Source: Faecalicatena sp. (GTDB taxonomy: Bacteria; Bacillota; Clostridia; Lachnospirales; Lachnospiraceae). Taken from it: a DNA stretch of 9,766 nt. This document shows, one piece after another, positions 1 through 6,257 of this stretch (its first letter is position 1; every line of letters starts with the position of its first letter). Made by a program: the position numbers and the translations under genes. Location: NCBI GenBank assembly GCA_009774255.1, contig VSNK01000210.1:1-9766 (forward strand), written 5' to 3'. The notes under the pieces were generated by a model. That model made no database searches, was not told the DNA's origin, and worked only from the letters and a program-made list of their open reading frames with translations.

Positions 1-206
1 CAGGAGGTTTTCCATCACCATGCCGGAAAATCTCCTGCTTCATATGGGTTCAAAGCATGAATTTTCTGAACGGCAGGGCGTTAAAGTCCCTGAGTAGAAA
101 TGTATCGTTCTGAGATATACCGGAATCAGACGTTCCAGTATAAGAAATTTTAGAAAATATGCTTTCTCCTATTGTAGCACATGGCTGTGGGGAAATACAA
201 GAGAAA
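1..206 (-). repeat. Direct repeat copy 1: leader of an Rpn-type gene beyond the left edge
   Basis: This stretch matches 1666-1871 base for base at a constant offset of 1665, with only a handful of substitutions (for example at 78, 141, 180 and 184). Copy 2 is the 5' leader of the rpn-like gene at 700-1638. Copy 1 therefore most likely leads another minus-strand Rpn-type gene whose start lies just left of the window. It keeps the 13-bp hairpin (arms 1-13 and 25-37, one mismatch) and the ATG of the possible leader ORF (19-21). The second hairpin (116-125 with 133-142) is weakened by one mismatch compared with copy 2. The repeat itself is seen directly; the off-window gene is inferred. Confidence 0.85.
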
Positions 207-249
207 GGTAAAAATATAAAAATACAAAAAGATTCCGCACTGGCTTGCT

Positions 250-294
250 AAAAAGCACGTCCCATACTCTCATTTACCCAAGTACAGGATGTGC
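250..294 (-). terminator. Rho-independent terminator, diverged second copy
   Basis: Read on the minus strand, arms 281-294 and 255-268 pair with three mismatches, some tolerable as G-U. They are followed by a run of five U (250-254). The surrounding 231-307 is roughly three-quarters identical by eye to 623-698, the terminator region of the rpn-like gene. It lies directly behind the stop codon (309-311) of the open frame described in the next entry, just as its sister lies behind rpn. Confidence 0.6.
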
Positions 295-308
295 TATGCC
301 CTCAAACT

Positions 309-734
309 CTATGCGTCCACATGACCCGCAAACAGCTTTCCCATTGCACCGGGGCTATACTTTATATGGGATTCATCAAACGCATTGTAATTAAGAAATC
401 CGGCCTGTGCTCCGGGCATTTCCGCTCTCTTGCGGGGCAGCCTTTTGTATTCGCATTTTGATACCGCAAGCAGAGCGCCGTCGGCTGCCGGCATAAAACG
501 TGTCGACCCTGATATGCTGCCTCTCATTCCATTTTGCCTGATACCCTGACTGTCTTGTGAGCCCGTGCCATGACGCGCCTGAAATAGACTTTGCCAAAAC
601 CTCTCACAATCGTTCCGGAAGCCATTCTGCGCCGGCGTGCTAAAAACCACAACCCGTACTCCCTTTTTACAAAGTACAGGTTGTGCCGTGCCCCAAACGT
701 TATAATATACCATATTCCTCATATTGTTTTTCAC
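309..734 (-). other. Unrecognised segment with an open frame, between two terminator-like repeats
   Basis: The 434 bases from 207 to 640 hold no gene I can name. A minus-strand frame is open from a GTG at 734 to a stop at 309 (141 codons). Its first part overlaps the end of the rpn-like gene and reads through that gene's terminator, so the start is not credible. No Shine-Dalgarno precedes any internal start that I could find. The tail (ending KLFAGHVDA) and its position directly before a terminator copy suggest the 3' part of a degenerate or repeated unit. I cannot assign a function. It could be non-coding spacer of an Rpn-associated element. Confidence 0.25.
641..686 (-). terminator. Rho-independent terminator of the rpn-like gene
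   Basis: On the minus strand, arms 673-685 and 648-660 form a 13-bp stem with a single A/G difference that becomes a wobble pair. The loop is 12 nt (661-672), and a run of five U follows (642-646). It begins 14 nt after the rpn stop codon at 700-702, as expected for an intrinsic terminator. A diverged duplicate lies at 250-294. Confidence 0.85.
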
Positions 735-1638
735 GAAATGCAGGATCCGACGCGATTTTGATGATCATATCATTTTTTCCATCTTCCGCCAGACGAAGAA
801 TCAGCCTGCTGTATTTTTCAGCTTCCTCTTCACGGGCCTCTTCCCTGTTCACACGCATGTCCTCTTCATAATCATATTCCGCTATCAACATATTCGCCAC
901 CTCGCTTCCTTTTCTTTTCAAATAATCTTCCAGAATCCCATTGGCGATACATTCACGAATCGCCTTTTTGATGGAATCATCTTCCTTTTCATACTTTCGT
1001 ACCGTATCGACAAACAGGCTGTACTCTTTGAGGACCCTGCATTTCTCCAGGATACTGTGCCCTTTATCAATATTAATATTGATGACCTTTACTTTCAATT
1101 CCAGAGGCGCTTCCCCGGCGGGACCGAGAAACGCATCCGACAGGAACAGTTCTTCTTCCAGTGGGTAGTTATCCCTCCCGTTGTAAAAGGTATAAAATTC
1201 CGGGGTAGGAATCTTCACCGTCTGTCTCTGGTATCTGATCTTTTTCTCAACCAGCTGCTCATATGCCCTCCCGGAATACATGAGACAACGAAGCGGCATA
1301 TTTCTGTTGACGGTTGACTGATGTTCTCCGAACACGATCACCTTCCCGCCCGCTTCAAAAGAAATATCGTTCTTAAAATTTTTATACAGGATATCATCAA
1401 TCCGTATCTTATGGATCTTTGCCGTACTTCGGTAATGTGTACCTTGCAGCGCATTGCAGAGACTCAGCAAGTTTTCTTCCGCTGTAACATCCGTATAGAA
1501 CAGATCCACGAATACGCTGTCCTTATGTTCCCGGTTCTCCTTCTCCATATGTGCCGTGCCCGCTTTCCGCTGAACCGCGGAATGAGAGGCGGTATGCTTG
1601 CGGCCGGCCTTCTTCACAGTTGTTCTCTTCTGCTTCAT
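700..1638 (-). CDS. Rpn family recombination-promoting nuclease / putative transposase (PD-(D/E)XK)
   Basis: This 312-residue protein resembles the Rpn/YhgA-type family, whose E. coli members are endonucleases that promote RecA-independent recombination. Seen here are the family-like FVDLF (residues 43-47), DDILYKNF (81-88), Asp91 followed by the Glu105-x-Gln107 pair of a PD-(D/E)xK-type core, and STVNRNMPLR (108-117), a stretch I associate with the family. The C-terminal half is charged and helical, and its tail lacks the GLPLDEVKKLK-type ending seen in the relative at 9697-9766. The ATG at 1636-1638 is chosen because AAGGAGG precedes it. The internal Met31 has no such site. The N-terminal 30 residues are basic and low in complexity, possibly disordered or nucleic-acid-binding. 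The gene is followed by a terminator (641-686) and preceded by a structured leader that is duplicated at 1-206. It may be an active mobile gene; the identification is firm, the activity untested. Confidence 0.85.
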   Translation of the reverse strand: MKQKRTTVKKAGRKHTASHSAVQRKAGTAHMEKENREHKDSVFVDLFYTDVTAEENLLSLCNALQGTHYRSTAKIHKIRIDDILYKNFKNDISFEAGGKVIVFGEHQSTVNRNMPLRCLMYSGRAYEQLVEKKIRYQRQTVKIPTPEFYTFYNGRDNYPLEEELFLSDAFLGPAGEAPLELKVKVININIDKGHSILEKCRVLKEYSLFVDTVRKYEKEDDSIKKAIRECIANGILEDYLKRKGSEVANMLIAEYDYEEDMRVNREEAREEEAEKYSRLILRLAEDGKNDMIIKIASDPAFREKQYEEYGIL

Positions 1639-1641
1639 TTA

Positions 1642-1702
1642 AAAACCTCCTTATTCTGTTGTTGCCAGGAGGTTTTCCATCACCATGCCGGAAAATCTCC
1701 TG
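1642..1702 (-). promoter_or_regulatory. Candidate translational switch in the rpn leader
   Basis: Three segments on the minus strand compete. Segment 1 (1690-1702) pairs with segment 2 (1666-1678) in a 13-bp stem with one mismatch and an 11-nt loop. Ten bases of segment 2 (AAAACCTCCT, 1667-1676) are also the exact complement of the rpn ribosome site (AGGAGGTTTT, 1642-1651) across a 15-nt spacer. The upstream hairpin would therefore free the ribosome site, and its opening would let segment 2 mask it. This arrangement of anti-anti-SD, anti-SD and SD is the layout of translational attenuators. The complementarity is seen directly; the regulation is inferred. Confidence 0.5.
1651..1686 (-). CDS. 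Possible 11-residue leader peptide of the rpn-like gene
   Basis: On the minus strand an ATG at 1684-1686 opens the frame MVMENLLATTE, which stops with TAA at 1651-1653. That stop overlaps the AAGGAGG ribosome site of the rpn-like gene. A Shine-Dalgarno-like AGGAG lies 10 nt before the ATG, inside the 5' arm of the leader hairpin. Translating this frame would open the hairpin and bring ribosomes to the rpn start, so it could couple or time rpn translation. The start and the first codons visible in copy 1 (from 21 leftward) are identical. The frame is short enough to be chance. Confidence 0.35.
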   Translation of the reverse strand: MVMENLLATTE

Positions 1703-1871
1703 CTTCATATGGGTTCAAAGCATGAATTTTCTGAACGGCAGGACGTTAAAGTCCCTGAGTAGAAATGTATCGTTCTGAGATATACCGGAATCAGACGTTC
1801 CGGTATAAGAAATTTTAGAAAATATGCTTTCTCCTATTGTAGCATATGACTGTAGGGAAATACAAGAGAAA
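1666..1871 (-). repeat. Direct repeat copy 2: 5' leader of the rpn-like gene
   Basis: This is the second copy of the 206-bp repeat at 1-206. Besides the SD-proximal hairpin it contains a perfect 10-bp inverted repeat (1781-1790 with 1798-1807, core TATACCGGAA, 7-nt loop), which one mismatch weakens in copy 1. Homology stops abruptly after 1871, where the two copies run into unrelated sequence. That edge probably marks the upstream boundary of the duplicated unit and may include the promoter. Confidence 0.85.
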
Positions 1872-2160
1872 AAGTCATTCCGGGGTGCAGATAATTTTTG
1901 TTGGTTTTTACATCATTATATGAATAAATCAGCTTATAGAAAAGGGAAGCGTAGTTTTGAGATCACTTATTTACAAGATAAAAGATTCTCCGGACAAATT
2001 TGCATTAGAAGTAAGCCCGTAATGACTATAGCACTTTGATATTTTTACAATTGATATTCTTAGCTTCAGATTGCTCGCTTTGGATTGCGGTTGTCCGACA
2101 GCCTCATCGCGCCAACCGCAGCCGCTAAGCGGCATATTTCCTTATACGGCAGCTTCTTTC
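1872..2160. other. Gene-free stretch with two inverted repeats behind the tetR-like gene
   Basis: No convincing gene is present; the one open frame starts inside the repeat at 1824 and has no recognisable product. Near the 3' end of the regulator gene are two dyads. TGCGGTTG (2086-2093) pairs with CAACCGCA (2113-2120), and the perfect 13-base palindrome GCCGCTAAGCGGC follows at 2121-2133. Neither carries a run of T on either side, so they are weak terminator candidates at best. Confidence 0.4.
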
Positions 2161-2730
2161 TCAAAAGATCGTATCAAAGACCTTCCGCAGTTCCTCTTTT
2201 TCATCAAAGCAGCCGTCATTGCTTGCCCAGTCAACGGCAATCCCAATCAGTGCGGAAATGAAGGTATGAAGCATCATTTCCGGGTTCCCGCTCCTGATCT
2301 CTCCGGCCTTCTGTCCTTTTTTGATCAGCCCGATCTGCATGGCATGCTGCTTTTTCCGGCTTTCGCTGGATGAGGTGCTCTTATAGGGAGAAAAAAATGT
2401 CATTCCCTTTTGGATATCTGACATGATAAAGGCCTTCAAAAGAGGAGGCGTGAGGCTAATCGTATTGTCGATAGAATACTCCAGTAAGCGCCAGAGCTGG
2501 TCCTTGGCATTTTCTATAAACAGCAGATCAGACATTGTGTCTGTGAGATCATCAAAAATCCCTTCGTAATAAGCGAATGTGAGATCGTCCTTATTTGCGT
2601 AATGGTAATAAAAAGTACCTTTTGTTACATGGCTTGCCTTACAGATTTCCGCAACAGAGGTATTTTCATATCCTTTTTCTTTAAAGAGCTGAATCGCTGC
2701 CTCCACAATTCTTTTTTCCGTCCCTTTCAT
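2161..2730 (-). CDS. TetR/AcrR family transcriptional regulator
   Basis: A 189-residue one-component repressor. The N-terminal DNA-binding domain shows the typical layout: helix 1 around KRIVEAAIQLFKEKGY (6-21), the helix-turn-helix TSVAEICKASHVTKGTFYYHY (24-44), and the KDDL that opens helix 4. The C-terminal ligand domain is unconserved, as is usual for the family. The ATG at 2728-2730 is preferred over the ATG 27 nt upstream because GGAGG lies 7 nt before it. The gene points away from the flavin oxidoreductase at 2943, with 212 bp between the two starts. This is the standard arrangement of a TetR repressor that controls its divergent neighbour and often itself; the inducer is probably a substrate or relative of that enzyme (inference). 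Confidence 0.9.
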   Translation of the reverse strand: MKGTEKRIVEAAIQLFKEKGYENTSVAEICKASHVTKGTFYYHYANKDDLTFAYYEGIFDDLTDTMSDLLFIENAKDQLWRLLEYSIDNTISLTPPLLKAFIMSDIQKGMTFFSPYKSTSSSESRKKQHAMQIGLIKKGQKAGEIRSGNPEMMLHTFISALIGIAVDWASNDGCFDEKEELRKVFDTIF

Positions 2731-2888
2731 TTCCTGTCCTCCATTTTTATACGGCATTTCACATCACTTTTAGACAAATATTACAAAAAGTATAATCGCT
2801 ATGGACATGCCGTCCGTATTCCGTCCAAAGTGGGAAACGGTGTATCCGTCGGCCCGTATTTTCTGCTTGAAACTAATATACAGATGAA

Positions 2889-2933
2889 TTAGACTATCTA
2901 TAAGATAAATTATACTATAGTTCAAAAAGGAGG
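2889..2933 (+). promoter_or_regulatory. Candidate promoter and ribosome site of the flavin reductase gene
   Basis: TTAGAC (2889-2894) and TATACT (2911-2916) are spaced 16 bp apart and resemble sigma-A -35 and -10 boxes. AAGGAGG at 2927-2933 lies 9 nt before the TTG start, a full-strength ribosome site that decides this unusual start codon. A similar pair, TTAGAC (2770-2775) and TATAAT (2791-2796), lies upstream with 15-bp spacing. The repeated TTAGAC may be promoter or regulator-binding sequence. No long perfect dyad that would mark a TetR operator is evident. Confidence 0.45.
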
Positions 2934-2942
2934 TAAAGAACT

Positions 2943-4931
2943 TTGGGAAAATATGATGCATTATTTCAGCCGATGAAGATTAGTAACGTGGAGGTAAAGA
3001 ACCGCTTCGCAATGATGCCGATGGGAATCCACAGCGCGCGTCTGGTCAATCCGGACGGAAGCTTCAGTGATGACGGAATCCGCTATTATGAGAGGATTGC
3101 CGAAGGGGGAGTGGGGCTGATTATCACCAGCGCCATCACGGTTCAGGGAAGATTTGACAATTCGAAAGGGTCCCATTCCAGTCTGGATCATGCCGGACCG
3201 GAATACATTGAACAGTCAAAAAGGCTGACAGAACGGATTCATAAAGCAGGAGCAAAGATCTTCCTGCAGCTGTCAGGCGGATCGGGGAGAACGCTTCCCA
3301 TGCAGGTGGCAGAGGGCGAGCCGATTGCGGCAAGCGATGATATGCCCAACGTATGGGATCCACATGTGAAACACAGGGGGCTGACAAGAGAGGAAATTCA
3401 ATTTTATATCGATTCCTTCGGCCATGGTGCGAAGCTGGCAAAGGAAGCCGGGTTTGACGGCGTGGAGATCCACGCGATCCATGAAGGATATCTGATCGAC
3501 CAGTTTACCATTGCATTTTTCAACCGCCGCATGGATGAATACGGCGGGAATCTGGAGGGGCGCCTGTTATTCCCGAAGAAGATCGTGGAAGTGATCAAAC
3601 AAGAATGCGGGGAGGATTTCCCGGTTTCCGTAAGATTCAGCGTCCGCTCCATGATAAAGGATTTCAACAGCGGCGCGCTTCCGGGGGAGGAGTTTATCGA
3701 AGCGGGGCGTGATCTGGAAGAAGGAATCCAGGTGGCAAAGCTTTTGGAAGCTTATGGATATGATATGCTCAACGGCGACAACGGAACCTATGATTCCTGG
3801 TGGTATCCGCATCCGCCGGTCTATATGCCGGAGGGCTGTAATCTGGCAGAATGCGCGGAAGTCCAGAAGCATGTGTCCATCCCAGTGATCTGTGCGGGGC
3901 GCATGGAAAAACCGGAACTTGCGCTGGATGCCGTGAAGAGCGGAAAAGTAACAGGGATCGGTATTGCCAGACAGTTCCTGGCAGACCCGGATTATTGCAA
4001 TAAGCTGAGAGAAGAAAATGCCGATGATATCCGTCCGTGCATTGCCTGCCATGAGGGATGCCTGAAAAGGATCTTCAAAGGCCAGGACATGTGCTGTGCG
4101 CTGAATCCGTCAGTATGCCGGGAGGATGCCTATACGCTGAAGCCCGCCGAAACGAAGAAAAAGGTCATGATCATAGGCGGCGGGATCGGCGGCATGGAGG
4201 CAGCAAGAGTTTCCGCGCTCCGCGGCCATAAAGTGTCTCTGTATGAAAAAAAGGATCAGCTTGGCGGGATGTTTATCGCCGCAAGCGCAATGAGCTTCAA
4301 AGAGAGTGATAAGCGTCTGATCCGGTGGTATGCACGGCAGATGGAAAAGCTGTCGGTCGATGTACATATGAATACGGAAGTGACGGATGAAATCATCAGG
4401 GATGCGGATCCGGATGTGATCTTCCAGGCAACGGGCTCCAGTCCGAGAACACTGGATCTTCCAGGCGCAGAGAATGATTATGTAATGAGTGCGGTAGAAG
4501 CGCTGAATTCACCGGAAAAAGTAAAGGGCAAGATTGTCGTTATCGGAGGCGGCCTGACCGGAATCGAAATTGCTTATGACCATGCAAAGAACGGGGAAGA
4601 TGTTACAGTGATTGAGGCAATGGATCGGGTACTTAATGTAGATATTGCTGCAGCCAACCTGTTGTATTTAAAAGAGGCAGTCGGTCATTATGGAATAAAA
4701 ACCGTAACAGGCGCGGCAATCAGCTCGCTTCAGGACGGAAGAGTCACATTTTCGGCGGACGGAGAAGAAAAGTCAGTTCCGGCTGATACGGTCATTGTAA
4801 GCATCGGTTACGACTCCACCCCGCCGATTCATGTGGAAGGAAAGGAAGTGTATACGATTGGGGACGCCGGCAGGGTTTCCAATCTGCTGGGAGCAGTATG
4901 GTCCGCATATGAGACGGCAATGAATGTGTAA
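2943..4931 (+). CDS. Old Yellow Enzyme-type NADH:flavin oxidoreductase (enoate / 2,4-dienoyl-CoA reductase / BaiCD-like)
   Basis: This 662-residue flavo-iron-sulfur enzyme is expected to reduce an activated C=C bond using NAD(P)H. An FMN-binding TIM barrel (about 5-350) contains VEIHAIHEGYLIDQF (174-188), with the likely proton-donor Tyr183, and DEYGGNLEGR (198-207). Cysteines 366, 369, 373 and 385 match the CxxC-x3-C-x11-C 4Fe-4S pattern of FadH and relatives. A dinucleotide fold GGGIGG (412-417) for FAD, a second GGGLTG (535-540) for NAD(P), and the FAD-contacting TIGDA (638-642) follow. Length and domain order fit FadH, clostridial enoate reductases and the bile-acid enzymes BaiCD/BaiH. 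The TTG start is set by AAGGAGG and by the family-like N-terminus MGKYDALFQPMKISN. No other bai genes are visible, so the substrate (unsaturated acid, steroid or bile-acid enone, or dietary phenylpropanoid) is unknown. The divergent tetR-like gene probably regulates it. Confidence 0.92.
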   Translation: MGKYDALFQPMKISNVEVKNRFAMMPMGIHSARLVNPDGSFSDDGIRYYERIAEGGVGLIITSAITVQGRFDNSKGSHSSLDHAGPEYIEQSKRLTERIHKAGAKIFLQLSGGSGRTLPMQVAEGEPIAASDDMPNVWDPHVKHRGLTREEIQFYIDSFGHGAKLAKEAGFDGVEIHAIHEGYLIDQFTIAFFNRRMDEYGGNLEGRLLFPKKIVEVIKQECGEDFPVSVRFSVRSMIKDFNSGALPGEEFIEAGRDLEEGIQVAKLLEAYGYDMLNGDNGTYDSWWYPHPPVYMPEGCNLAECAEVQKHVSIPVICAGRMEKPELALDAVKSGKVTGIGIARQFLADPDYCNKLREENADDIRPCIACHEGCLKRIFKGQDMCCALNPSVCREDAYTLKPAETKKKVMIIGGGIGGMEAARVSALRGHKVSLYEKKDQLGGMFIAASAMSFKESDKRLIRWYARQMEKLSVDVHMNTEVTDEIIRDADPDVIFQATGSSPRTLDLPGAENDYVMSAVEALNSPEKVKGKIVVIGGGLTGIEIAYDHAKNGEDVTVIEAMDRVLNVDIAAANLLYLKEAVGHYGIKTVTGAAISSLQDGRVTFSADGEEKSVPADTVIVSIGYDSTPPIHVEGKEVYTIGDAGRVSNLLGAVWSAYETAMNV

Positions 4932-5018
4932 TGATCCGGCAAATGTAATTGAAACTGGTATCTTTTATAGCAGTTAGAAATTGTGAAGCCTTCATCCAAA
5001 AGCAGACACTAAAATCCA

Positions 5019-5070
5019 CGAAAAACGAATCCCGGCCGGCCCTGGGTTCCGGGGACAGCCGGGATTCGTT
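5019..5070. terminator. GC-rich hairpin between convergent genes, probable terminator
   Basis: AACGAATCCCGGC (5024-5036) pairs perfectly with 5058-5070 across a 21-nt loop that can fold further. On the minus strand the stem runs into a U-rich tract, which is the classical terminator form. On the plus strand, for the flavin reductase transcript ending 93 nt upstream, no U tract follows. It may still slow polymerase. It lies between convergent transcription units, where such hairpins are common. Confidence 0.6.
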
Positions 5071-5094
5071 GCTCACAGAGATTTCGGTTATGAT

Positions 5095-5171
5095 CTGTCA
5101 TGAAATAACTTTTAATTTTGACGAATATGCAGATTTTAGACAAGTCAAAATGAAAGTTTATTTCATAACAG
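5095..5171. repeat. Imperfect 28-bp AT-rich inverted repeat
   Basis: Arms 5095-5122 and 5144-5171 match at 24 of 28 positions (ends CTGT-ATGAAATAA and TTATTTCAT-ACAG) around a 21-nt spacer. No flanking target duplication is obvious. It could be a weak terminator structure, a small mobile-element scar or an operator-like dyad; I cannot decide. Confidence 0.6.
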
Positions 5172-5402
5172 TTCCTTAACGGACATACCGGCCTTTTATA
5201 TCTGGATACGGTAATATCCTCTGGGAAACCATAATCCATCCACCACAGAGCGCATACAGATCTCAACCTCCGCAACGAATATGCGGGGACGCAAAGTTGA
5301 AAAGATCCATAACAGACAAATCTGCTGCCCGTCATCTTTCCACGCAATGGCATACAGGTAACGTAACCTGCTATCGACAGCTATTCTGCCTGTAATGGCA
5401 TC

Positions 5403-5435
5403 AAAAAAGGACATGTATTCAATCCATGTCCTTTT
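5403..5435 (-). terminator. Rho-independent terminator of the ACT-domain operon
   Basis: AAAAGGACATG (5405-5415) pairs perfectly with CATGTCCTTTT (5425-5435) around a 9-nt loop. Read on the minus strand, the stem is followed by six U (5403-5408). It lies about 85 nt behind the ACT-domain gene's stop. The A and T tracts on both sides mean it could also act on plus-strand transcripts. Confidence 0.8.
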
Positions 5436-5518
5436 CCGCTCTTTATAAGTTTATTCTGTTCTGGCCAGTTACATCTGTTCCCGTTTGTTTCTGCCCCGCC
5501 TTACCGCTTTTCCTGCAT

Positions 5519-5884
5519 TCAAGACACATCATAGCCGGCAGCAGACAGCACCTCCAATGCCTTGGAATACTCTTCTTTTTGGGTTAAAATGTAATCCGTA
5601 TTATATGTAGATATTACAAAAATCCCGATCTCATTTTCTGCCAGCAATGACGATATGGAAGAAAGAATCCCGATAAGGGAAAAATCTAAAATTCCCTGTA
5701 TCCGGAATGCTTTCCATCCATCCTCGCGTTCTGTCACATTCTCCGGCACCTGGTCTGTCATACAGACCAGCGAATTTTCTTCATCCGTTTTTCCTATAAA
5801 ACAATACTCGCTGTTAAGATTGACCTGGGAATAATCTATGACTTTGCATACCGAAAAATCATATTCAACTTCTTTGATTTTCAT
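5519..5884 (-). CDS. Small ACT domain-containing protein
   Basis: 121 residues. The C-terminal half (about 60-118, from FRIQGILDFSLIGILSSISSLLAENEIGIFVIST to the end) has the beta-alpha-beta-beta-alpha pattern of an ACT ligand-binding domain, including the hydrophobic run before 'LLAENEIGIFVIST' that is typical of small stand-alone members such as the COG3603-type proteins. The N-terminal half is a less conserved beta-rich region. Such proteins usually bind amino acids or other small effectors; the ligand here is unknown. The ATG at 5882-5884 is chosen over an in-frame upstream start because GGAGG lies 6 nt before it. It follows the FakA-like fragment with a 32-nt gap on the same strand, so the two are probably one transcript ending at 5403-5435. 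Confidence 0.8.
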   Translation of the reverse strand: MKIKEVEYDFSVCKVIDYSQVNLNSEYCFIGKTDEENSLVCMTDQVPENVTEREDGWKAFRIQGILDFSLIGILSSISSLLAENEIGIFVISTYNTDYILTQKEEYSKALEVLSAAGYDVS

Positions 5885-5916
5885 AACAATCCTCCCCACA
5901 CCTGCAAAAACGGAAT

Positions 5917-6168
5917 TTAGCCCTTTAATCCTCTTGCCTGTCTGTCCATATCCTCCACAACAATATCATGAATTTCCCCTATTGAAGCACAATACTCCAA
6001 CACTTTCCAGGGTTCATTCGTATGAAAATGAATTTTTATTAACTCCTCGTCGCCAACCGCTAACAGGCAGTCCCCCTCGAAATGAGCGGTAAAATATTCA
6101 TTGATTGCATCTTCATCCAGATTTTCTCCCTCTATCAATAATTGCGTATCATACCGAAATTCCAACAT
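5917..6168 (-). CDS. Stand-alone FakA/DAK-like domain protein ('kinase to dihydroxyacetone kinase' fragment)
   Basis: 83 residues. LLAVGDEELIKIHFHTNEP (35-53) and the following KVLEYCASIGEIHDIVVEDM (55-74) resemble the region behind the DhaL-type kinase domain in FakA/YloV proteins, where VGDDDLVKVHVHTNDP is typical and the His-x-His-Thr-Asn sits in the C-terminal DAK-like part. No kinase or phosphatase domain of the usual 550-residue protein is present. The ATG at 6166-6168 is preferred because AAGGA precedes it by about 8 nt; the longer frame up to 6243 has no ribosome site and begins next to the hairpin element. Similar short proteins are annotated elsewhere as dihydroxyacetone-kinase relatives. 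It may bind a ligand or serve as a partner for a fatty-acid or glycerone kinase. Enzymatic activity alone is unlikely. Confidence 0.65.
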   Translation of the reverse strand: MLEFRYDTQLLIEGENLDEDAINEYFTAHFEGDCLLAVGDEELIKIHFHTNEPWKVLEYCASIGEIHDIVVEDMDRQARGLKG

Positions 6169-6257
6169 ATTGTCTTTCCTTCTTTCTTCATAGTATGAAA
6201 GTAATCTTTCATGATCGTTTGTGTCGAGTGCCGACATGGGCACAAATATGAATCAAA

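Larger units (their letters stand above)
4932..5518. other. Gene-free intergenic stretch with three hairpins
   Basis: The 587 bases between the flavin reductase gene and the ACT-domain gene contain no credible gene. Open frames here lack ribosome sites, cross strong hairpins, and translate to unrecognisable sequence. One starts inside the 5403-5435 terminator. What the stretch holds is the GC-rich inverted repeat at 5024-5070, the AT-rich one at 5095-5171 and the terminator at 5403-5435. The part from 5172 to 5402 shows nothing I can interpret. Confidence 0.6.

Noticed and set aside
724..1317. Plus-strand open frame of 197 codons opposite the rpn-like gene
   Set aside because: It is the antisense shadow of the rpn coding frame; it lacks a ribosome site and gives hydrophobic low-information sequence.
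1523..1708. Minus-strand frame (MKQEIFRHGDGKPP...) crossing the rpn start
   Set aside because: No Shine-Dalgarno precedes it and it overlaps the rpn gene in another frame; the AAGGAGG belongs to the rpn start.
1824..2039. Plus-strand open frame of 71 codons
   Set aside because: It begins inside the duplicated leader, ends in unique sequence, and copy 1 does not preserve the same frame beyond the repeat edge.
2086..2133. Adjacent dyads behind the tetR-like gene as a strong terminator
   Set aside because: Neither dyad is followed by a U tract on the minus strand, so termination cannot be claimed.
3567..4052. Minus-strand open frame of 161 codons inside the flavin reductase gene
   Set aside because: An antisense shadow of a strongly supported coding frame; no ribosome site or known domain.
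5009..5353. Minus-strand open frame of 114 codons
   Set aside because: It runs through both the GC-rich and the AT-rich inverted repeats, has no ribosome site and no recognisable sequence.
5196..5414. Minus-strand open frame of 72 codons
   Set aside because: The start codon lies inside the terminator at 5403-5435 and no ribosome site or family resemblance is visible.
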